Assembly (NCBI GenBank): GCA_964650285.1
Contig: CAZYSP010000002.1
Location: 21,816-85,815, forward strand
Source: JACPJP01 sp964650285
GTDB lineage: Archaea > Nanobdellota > Nanobdellia > Woesearchaeales > GW2011-AR4
DNA length: 64,000 bases
Direction of reading: 5' to 3'
Shown: positions 58,428-64,000 of the stretch, piece by piece
Layout: every line of letters begins with the position of its first letter
Position numbering within the stretch: the stretch's first letter is position 1
The notes under the pieces: model-generated
Databases searched by the model: none
Seen by the model: the letters and a program-made list of their open reading frames with translations, nothing else
Told to the model about the DNA's origin: nothing
Position numbers and translations under genes: made by a program

Positions 58428-58886
58428 ATGATTGAAATTGGAAGATTATGTATAAAGACTGCGGGCAGAGATGCTGGTTTAAAATGTATGATTGTTGATA
58501 TTCTTGATGATAAATTTGTTTTAGTAGATGGTGAGACAAGAAGAAGAAAGTGCAATATTCTTCATTTGGAGCCTTTAAAAGAAGTTGTTAAAATAAAAAA
58601 GAATGCCAGCCATGAAGATGTTTCTAAAGCATTAAAAGAGCTGGACATAAAAGCCAGAGAGACAAAACCCAAGCCAAAAACAGAAAGACCAAGGAAAAAG
58701 AGAAAAACTCCTGAGCAATTAAGAGAGCGGAAAGAGGAAAAGAAAAAATTAAGGGGTATGTTCAAGAGAAAGAAGGAAGAGAAAAAAGAAAAGGCCGAGG
58801 AAAAGAAAGAAAGTAGTTTGGAAGAAAAGGCTGGTTTAGTAGAAGAGAAAGAGAAAACAGAAAGTAAAGACCCCAAAAAAGCTTAA
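58428..58886 (+). CDS. rpl14e: Large ribosomal subunit protein eL14 with KE-rich tail
   Basis: 152 aa from the ATG at 58428, after GGAGG. Core IEIGRLCIKTAGRDAGLKCM and DDKFVLVDGETRRRKCN; KOW-like archaeal L14e. Residues after 75 form a long KE-rich tail (KPKTERPRKKRKTPEQL, then KKLRGMFKRKKEEKKEK), like uL22, uS3 and eL32 in this cluster. Convergent with pheT. Confidence 0.95.
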   Translation: MIEIGRLCIKTAGRDAGLKCMIVDILDDKFVLVDGETRRRKCNILHLEPLKEVVKIKKNASHEDVSKALKELDIKARETKPKPKTERPRKKRKTPEQLRERKEEKKKLRGMFKRKKEEKKEKAEEKKESSLEEKAGLVEEKEKTESKDPKKA

Positions 58887-58888
58887 TA

Positions 58889-60541
58889 TTATTTGTTAAA
58901 TATTCCATATAGCTCTGTTAAATTCAACTCAAAAGCTGTTACTGGGACTTCTAATCCCCAATTTTGCAGAACTTGTGGGCTTATTTCTCCAATATAAGCA
59001 ATCTTTTTTCCGTTTACAAGAACGCGGCCAATGCGGCCTTTAATAAAGGAATTGTGTTCTGCTTCTGTTATCTCGTATTTTAAACCTAAGCTTCTGAACA
59101 AATAATCCAGAACTTGTCTTATCTCTGTGTAGTCTGTTTTTTCAGAAGCAATAGTTACTGCAAGCCTTTCATTTTCTTCTATATTTGTATCAAATTTGTT
59201 ATTTTCTTTGAAAATTGTGCCTATTGTGAATATTTTTTGGGGATACTCATAATGCTTATTGCTGCTCAAGATTTCCATTAAAGATGGGATAATCCAAGAT
59301 CTTAGAACATTATAATCAGAAGATATAGAATTGGCCAGCTCTATCAAGGAAATTTGTATATTCATTTTTTTGCACTGAAAATCGTGGTTGGTTAGATTGT
59401 AAGTGCTTGCTTCTATTAGACATAAACCAGCCAATAATACGGATATTTTATTTTTAAAAATTTCAAATTTATTTTCCTCTGCAATTGTTGCTGCATCTGA
59501 AATTGATGCTTGAAAGATTTCGTAACCATAAGCTATTGCAATATCTTCTGCTAAATCAATCTGGTGTATTATATCTGCCCTATATGCTGGGACCAAAACT
59601 TTTTTGTTTTTATAACCATAACCCATTTTAAAAAATAATTTTTTAATTTCATTTTCTTTTAATTTCAAGCCCAATAACTTGTTAATATAATTGGTATCGA
59701 CATTCATCTCTTCCGGCTTTAAGTCTGGACTAATAATCTTTTTATTTCCATATAGCAGTTCAATTGAATAGATTTTACCGCCCATTTCTGATAGAGCAGT
59801 TACAATCATGTTAAGACATTTTTGCAAAACGCGGAAATCAAAACCAGAGCATTCTATGAAAATGTCTTTTGTTTTTTCTGAAATTTTTCCTGTTTTATGG
59901 GAATTTATTATTGGTGGCATTGACAATATTTCATTATTGGCGTCAATAAAAATAGGGAATTTACCTGAGTCTTCTAATAAATGCCCGTAGTCTCTGCCTG
60001 CAGGATGTTGGCTAAGAATCTGACGTCCATTTATTTCTCTGGGAAATTCTAATGGCCGGAATTTGATTTCTTCCGGATTTTTAGCTATAAACCTTATTGG
60101 TGGTTTTATTTTTTCAAAAGGATAAATTCCGATTGCGACTTTTTTCCTGTTTCTGCCGTAAGTTATATGTAATTTCTCTTGTACGTCAATTATTTCTTTT
60201 ATTTTTTCGTCATTGAAATGCAGATTTTTTACTATGGCACATGCTGTATATGGTCTAACAGCAGCAACTGATTTGTCAATGATTACTTTTTCTTTGGAAG
60301 GCTCAACTTTATAGTGTCTTAGACCTGTTTTTGCTCCTATAAAAGATGAGAAAGCTCTGGAAAAGCCGTGGACAGAAAGCATATCTGGCCTGTTAGGAAA
60401 TATCTCTACAATAATCTCATTTTCATTTATGCTTTCCAAATCTGTTCCAAGATAGCTTATCCTATCTTTTAATTTCCCTATTGGTAATTTTTTCCCTACC
60501 AGTTTTTCAAAGACCTGTTTATTGATATTTAGTGTGGGCAT
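58889..60541 (-). CDS. pheT: Phenylalanine-tRNA ligase beta subunit
   Basis: 550 aa, archaeal form without the bacterial EMAP domain. B3/B4-type segments IEIFPNRPDMLSVHGFSRAF, KVAIGIYPFEKIKPPIRF, and the B5-type AEDIAIAYGYE. C-terminal catalytic-like core with RVLVNGKKIAYIGEISP. Starts one base after the pheS stop. Confidence 0.95.
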   Translation of the reverse strand: MPTLNINKQVFEKLVGKKLPIGKLKDRISYLGTDLESINENEIIVEIFPNRPDMLSVHGFSRAFSSFIGAKTGLRHYKVEPSKEKVIIDKSVAAVRPYTACAIVKNLHFNDEKIKEIIDVQEKLHITYGRNRKKVAIGIYPFEKIKPPIRFIAKNPEEIKFRPLEFPREINGRQILSQHPAGRDYGHLLEDSGKFPIFIDANNEILSMPPIINSHKTGKISEKTKDIFIECSGFDFRVLQKCLNMIVTALSEMGGKIYSIELLYGNKKIISPDLKPEEMNVDTNYINKLLGLKLKENEIKKLFFKMGYGYKNKKVLVPAYRADIIHQIDLAEDIAIAYGYEIFQASISDAATIAEENKFEIFKNKISVLLAGLCLIEASTYNLTNHDFQCKKMNIQISLIELANSISSDYNVLRSWIIPSLMEILSSNKHYEYPQKIFTIGTIFKENNKFDTNIEENERLAVTIASEKTDYTEIRQVLDYLFRSLGLKYEITEAEHNSFIKGRIGRVLVNGKKIAYIGEISPQVLQNWGLEVPVTAFELNLTELYGIFNK

Positions 60542-60542
60542 G

Positions 60543-62072
60543 TTATTTCATCCATATTTTTGCTTCTTTTAATTGTTTTAAATCATTCTTGTAAACATCT
60601 CTCACATCTGCAATCTTGTAATACTCCATAATTGTTCTTTCTAAACCTAAACCCCAAGCTAAAACAGGAACATCTATACCGAGCAAAGGCTTTACAACTT
60701 CTGGACGGAAGATTCCTGATCCGCCAAGTTCCATCCATTCATTTTTCTTTGGGTGCAATACATCAACTTCTGCAGATGGTTCTGTATAGGGAAAATGTGC
60801 AGGCCTTATCCTCACATCAGGAAAGCCCATTTTTGCGAAGAACTCCTTTAAGTAGCCTTTTAAATTCATGAAATTTGCATTTGGATCGACAACGATACCT
60901 TCTACTTGTATGAATTCGAATAAGGATTTCCAGGATAATGTTTCATTGCGGAAAACTTTTCCTACAGAGAAAAATTTTGCTGGTAGGTTTTCTTTCTTTA
61001 GTTTTGCTATTGTCTGTGCTGATAATACTGTTGTGTGAGTTCTTAACAAATTTTCTTTTGCAACTTGTTCTGACCAGTTATATTGCCATCCTTTACTTCC
61101 AGTTGTCCATCCATTTTCATGGGTTGCTTTTACCTTTTTTGCTAACTCTTTAGGCAATTTTCCATATTTTGGGTTTTTGATATAAAAAGTGTCCTGCATA
61201 TCTCTTGCTGGGTGATCCTGTGGCACAAATAAAGCATCAAGATCCCAGAATGAAGTTTGCACTTGGTTTCCAGTCATCTCGTTAAACCCCATATCCAGCC
61301 ATATTCTTTTTATGTATTGGACTGCTTGATTAACAAAATGAATTCTACCACCAGAAATAGTTGGGACATTTATTTTTACATCATAGCTTCTCAGTTTCTT
61401 GTTTTTCCATGCTCCGGATTTTATTGCAGATGATGTAAGTCTGCCTATAACCTCTTTATCATCAATTTTTTTAGAGATTAATTTTTTACCTATTTCAGTC
61501 AGTTCGGCATTTATTATTTTTATAATATTGACTTTTACAATTCTGTTTCTTTTCTTTAAATTCTCAAATTCCAGCTTGTCCAAATCTTTTAGTTCAGAAG
61601 CGCTTATAGGAAAATTCTTTTTTAAGAATTCTTCTTCTGGGAATCCTTTTTCAAGAAGCTTTTTTCCGTGATCTGTTATCATTATGTTTATTCCCTTGTC
61701 TTTGGAGATGCTTATTGCTGCTTTTGATTTTAGAATTCCAAGGCTTATGCCTATTTCCTCTTTGCTTAAATTTGTTTTATTTTTTATATCTTCTAAAGAA
61801 TTTTTGTTTCTTGCTGCTTCTAAAAATGTTTTTTCAGGTAGTCCTTTTTCCCTGTATTTTAGTCCATTTTCATCTAAGCTTACTTGTTCCTGAAGTTTTT
61901 TATTTATCCTAATTAATTTCTTGTTCTGCAACCATTGCAAGGCTCTCATTACCTCAACTTTCTGCAGCTTTGTTTTTTCAGCTATTTTTTCAAAAGAACT
62001 CATCTCCTTTAAAACAGGAAGCACTTTTCTTTCAAAAGTATGCAAGGTCGAGATTATTTTTTCTGTGTCCAT
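60543..62072 (-). CDS. pheS: Phenylalanine-tRNA ligase alpha subunit
   Basis: 509 aa. Two N-terminal winged-helix regions with the conserved LQKVEVMRALQWLQNKKLIR-type segment, then class II motifs: HPARDMQDTFYI (motif 2 region), SVGKVFRNETLSWKSLFEF and the late GLGLERTIMEYY (motif 3). Charges tRNA-Phe, whose wyosine base is made by taw1 elsewhere in this window. Confidence 0.95.
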   Translation of the reverse strand: MDTEKIISTLHTFERKVLPVLKEMSSFEKIAEKTKLQKVEVMRALQWLQNKKLIRINKKLQEQVSLDENGLKYREKGLPEKTFLEAARNKNSLEDIKNKTNLSKEEIGISLGILKSKAAISISKDKGINIMITDHGKKLLEKGFPEEEFLKKNFPISASELKDLDKLEFENLKKRNRIVKVNIIKIINAELTEIGKKLISKKIDDKEVIGRLTSSAIKSGAWKNKKLRSYDVKINVPTISGGRIHFVNQAVQYIKRIWLDMGFNEMTGNQVQTSFWDLDALFVPQDHPARDMQDTFYIKNPKYGKLPKELAKKVKATHENGWTTGSKGWQYNWSEQVAKENLLRTHTTVLSAQTIAKLKKENLPAKFFSVGKVFRNETLSWKSLFEFIQVEGIVVDPNANFMNLKGYLKEFFAKMGFPDVRIRPAHFPYTEPSAEVDVLHPKKNEWMELGGSGIFRPEVVKPLLGIDVPVLAWGLGLERTIMEYYKIADVRDVYKNDLKQLKEAKIWMK

Positions 62073-62137
62073 ATCATTAGAAGTAATACTATTGGTTTAA
62101 ATAGATTATTGTTTTTATTTAAACTATGTTCCTATTG

Positions 62138-63001
62138 TTATAATATTATTGTCTTATTGTTGTATACGAAAATTCGATGATCTATATAGAGTTTAACTGC
62201 CTCTGCCAAAACTTGCCTCTCAATATCTTTGCCTCTGATTATTAAATCTTGTATTGAATCTTCATGTGTAACATTAATTACACCTTGGTGTATTATTGGT
62301 CCTTGGTCAAGTTCTTCATTTACAAAGTGTGATGTTGCTCCAATAACTTTAACTCCGCGATTATAAGCCTGATGGTATGGTTTTTCCCCTTTAAATGCCG
62401 GTAAGAATGAGTGGTGTATATTAATAATCTTATTTTTATAATGCTTGATAAAATTGCTGCTCAAAATCTGCATATATCTTGCAAGAACAATAAAATTTGT
62501 ATTGTAATTTCTCAATATCTTAAGTTGCTTTTTTTCTATTAAATCCTTATCATTTTCAAAAAGAGGAGTATGTGCAAAATCAATATTAAAAAAATCTGCA
62601 ATATATTTTAAGTTTTGGTGATTGCTAATTATTAATGTAACATCGCATCTTAACTCTCCTGATTTATGTTTTAAAAGCAAATCATATAAACAGTGATCGT
62701 ATTTGGATACTAATATTGCCATTCTTAATTTTTTTTCTGAAAAAAGTAATTCCCAGGAATTCCCAAAATTTTTTTGAGCAGCTAATTTTTTGATTTCTTT
62801 AGGCAAATCTTCTTTGCAAATTTTAAAGTCTTTAAGGTCCCACTCAATTCTTATAAATAATGTTTTACTGAGAGGTTCTACAAACTCGTTCAATGTAACT
62901 ATGTTGCCTGAATTCCTAGAAATAAAATCTGAGATTAGAGCTATTATTCCTTTCTGATCTTTACAGGTTAATTTTAATATTGCAGTATTTTTAATTTCCA
63001 T
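62138..63001 (-). CDS. purU: Formyltetrahydrofolate deformylase
   Basis: 287 aa. N-terminal ACT domain (ILKLTCKDQKGIIALISDFI), then the formyltransferase-fold core with INIHHSFLPAFKGEKPYHQAY and GATSHFVNEELDQGPIIHQ. Releases formate from 10-formyl-THF to balance the folate pool. Uncommon in archaea, and suggests use of tetrahydrofolate. Confidence 0.92.
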   Translation of the reverse strand: MEIKNTAILKLTCKDQKGIIALISDFISRNSGNIVTLNEFVEPLSKTLFIRIEWDLKDFKICKEDLPKEIKKLAAQKNFGNSWELLFSEKKLRMAILVSKYDHCLYDLLLKHKSGELRCDVTLIISNHQNLKYIADFFNIDFAHTPLFENDKDLIEKKQLKILRNYNTNFIVLARYMQILSSNFIKHYKNKIINIHHSFLPAFKGEKPYHQAYNRGVKVIGATSHFVNEELDQGPIIHQGVINVTHEDSIQDLIIRGKDIERQVLAEAVKLYIDHRIFVYNNKTIIL

Positions 63002-63019
63002 AAGATAATGAAAGATAAT

Positions 63020-63676
63020 TTATTCTTTTAATACTTTCTGCAGCTTATTCCAATCATCCAAAAACTTCTTTATCCCTTTGTCTGTCAAAGAATGCTTGAA
63101 TAATTGCTCATACACCTTAAATGGTATGGTTGCTATATCTGCGCCTATTAACGCTGCTTCCTTTACATGGGTTGTACTTCGTATACTTGCAGCAAGTATT
63201 TTTGTTTTGAAACCGTAATTATCATAGATTTGTCTTATCTCTCTGACAAGTTCCATTCCATTCTGGCCAATATCATCTAACCTTCCGAGAAAAGGGCTAG
63301 TAAAGTAAGTTCCTGCTTTTGCTGCCAACAATGCCTGGTTAGCTGAGAAGACGAGAGTTGTGTTGACTTTAATTCCAGATTTTGTTAGCATCCTGCAGGC
63401 TTTCATGCCCTCTGGCGTCATTGGGACTTTAATAACAATGTTTTTGTGTAATTTGGCAAAAGCTTTTCCTTCTTTAACCATGCCTTTTGCATCCAAAGAG
63501 ATGGGCTCTGCGCTTACTGGTCCATTGACAATCGAACAAATTTCTTTTAGAGTCTGCACATAATCGCGGCCTTCTTTCATTATTAAGGTTGGGTTTGTTG
63601 TAACACCATCTAATGGAATGATGTCGTTTGCCGTCTTTATTTCTTTGACGCTCGCTGTATCCAAGAATATCTTCAT
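63020..63676 (-). CDS. tal: Transaldolase / fructose-6-phosphate aldolase family
   Basis: 218 aa, short (FSA/TalC) form. IFLDTASVKEIK, DGVTTNPTLIMKEGR, NIVIKVPMTPEGMKA with the Schiff-base Lys, NTTLVFSANQALLAAKAGT. Follows the transketolase gene on the same strand, so both probably serve the non-oxidative pentose phosphate route to ribose. Confidence 0.92.
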   Translation of the reverse strand: MKIFLDTASVKEIKTANDIIPLDGVTTNPTLIMKEGRDYVQTLKEICSIVNGPVSAEPISLDAKGMVKEGKAFAKLHKNIVIKVPMTPEGMKACRMLTKSGIKVNTTLVFSANQALLAAKAGTYFTSPFLGRLDDIGQNGMELVREIRQIYDNYGFKTKILAASIRSTTHVKEAALIGADIATIPFKVYEQLFKHSLTDKGIKKFLDDWNKLQKVLKE

Positions 63677-63698
63677 TTTATTACTTTTGTCTTTAATG

Positions 63699-64000
63699 TT
63701 ATTTTTTGTTCTTAATAAATTTTTTTACTTTCTCAGCAACATGCTTTGCACTTAAACCATATTTTTCATACAATTCAGCAGGCTTTCCGGATTCTCCGAA
63801 CTTATCTTCCAAGCCAATCCTTTTCATAATACATGGATAGTTTTCTGATAAAACTTCTGCAACTGCGCTTCCTAACCCTCCAATTATGTTGTGGTCTTCT
63901 GCTGTTATTATGCAGTTTGTTTTTTTTGCCAAGTCAATTACTAATTTATTATCCAATGGCTTAATTGTATGTATATTTACAACATAAACATCAATGTTTT
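63699..64000 (-). CDS. Transketolase C-terminal subunit (truncated at window edge)
   Basis: The frame is open to the window edge; an internal ATG-like start at 63956 is not real because upstream codons continue the protein (VYVVNIHTIKPLDN). Visible 100 aa: IITAEDHNIIGGLGSAVAEVL and the final transketolase C-terminal domain. Probably one of the split transketolase genes of archaea; the N-terminal subunit lies outside. Confidence 0.85.
   Translation of the reverse strand, partial: NIDVYVVNIHTIKPLDNKLVIDLAKKTNCIITAEDHNIIGGLGSAVAEVLSENYPCIMKRIGLEDKFGESGKPAELYEKYGLSAKHVAEKVKKFIKNKK

Noticed and set aside
1..64000. CRISPR array
   Set aside because: No regularly spaced direct repeats with unique spacers; the repeats found are palindromic and scattered.
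1..64000. Insertion sequence or prophage
   Set aside because: No transposase, integrase or phage structural gene recognised; the structured repeats have no coding capacity.

Overview
This is an AT-rich archaeal chromosome segment, most likely from a small-genome DPANN archaeon; the Woesearchaeota/Pacearchaeota side is my best guess. The archaeal signs are a complete archaeal/eukaryal-type ribosomal-protein cluster (eS4, eL14, eL19, eL32, eL34), PCNA, Hef, TFS, aIF1, Taw1, archaeal riboflavin synthase and CTP-dependent riboflavin kinase, class I CCA-adding enzyme, archaeal PheRS, and intron-containing tRNAs without encoded CCA. The DPANN signs are a fused PriS-PriL primase (the Nanoarchaeum type), many lysine-rich coiled-coil orphans, and a bacterial-type GyrA. 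Many genes have a TATA-like box about 25-30 bases before the ATG, which implies leaderless mRNAs. Others use a GGTG/GGGG-type Shine-Dalgarno site.

Layout. 1-4.2 kb: a minus-strand riboflavin/FMN cluster (ribH, a phosphoesterase, ribC, ribK) and an NMD3-like gene, interspersed with three copies of a structured repeat. 4.2-10.5 kb: signal peptidase, TFS, coiled-coil orphans, tmk, dut, taw1 and a second phosphoesterase. 10.5-18.2 kb: a broken membrane gene, a MoxR/VWA pair, a polyprenyl-phosphate-type module (SEC59-like kinase plus DUF368), a sugar nucleotidyltransferase, cca and an antiporter. 18.2-27.1 kb: gyrA, an aminotransferase, scpB with a small zinc ribbon, a DUF47/PiT phosphate transport pair and a lamin-tail surface protein. 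27.2-33.3 kb: three tandem paralogous coiled-coil genes with hairpin repeats, tRNA-Leu(CAA), RNase J, PCNA, a second SEC59-like kinase, tRNA-Gly(CCC) and a Na/Ca exchanger. 33.3-43 kb: PRC-barrel, TraB, a degenerate site-2 protease, GNAT, Hef, nitrilase, HtpX, ferritin-like, thioredoxin-like and Toprim proteins, and fused primase. 43-58.9 kb: the S10-spc ribosomal cluster from uL3 to secY and a DUF106/Oxa1-family gene, then eL34 and eL14. 58.9-64 kb: pheST, purU, transaldolase and a partial transketolase.

The most interesting unexplained signals are at the RNA/repeat level. (i) A 120-210 bp structured repeat occurs three times within 2.5 kb, and its closing stem differs in sequence but stays paired in each copy. 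(ii) A 30-bp hairpin element has two copies that differ only by one compensatory base-pair change; one copy is intergenic and the other lies inside the uS3 reading frame. A related palindrome lies inside uL29. (iii) Both tRNAs carry insertions at unusual places (T-loop in tRNA-Gly, D-loop in tRNA-Leu). (iv) Candidate RNA leaders with small ORFs precede uL3 and uL24. Protein-level oddities include a site-2 protease that lost its metal-binding motif, a Hef nuclease motif change, two probable frameshifts, and absence of the RNase P gene usually found between aIF1 and uS17. No CRISPR array, insertion sequence or prophage was seen.
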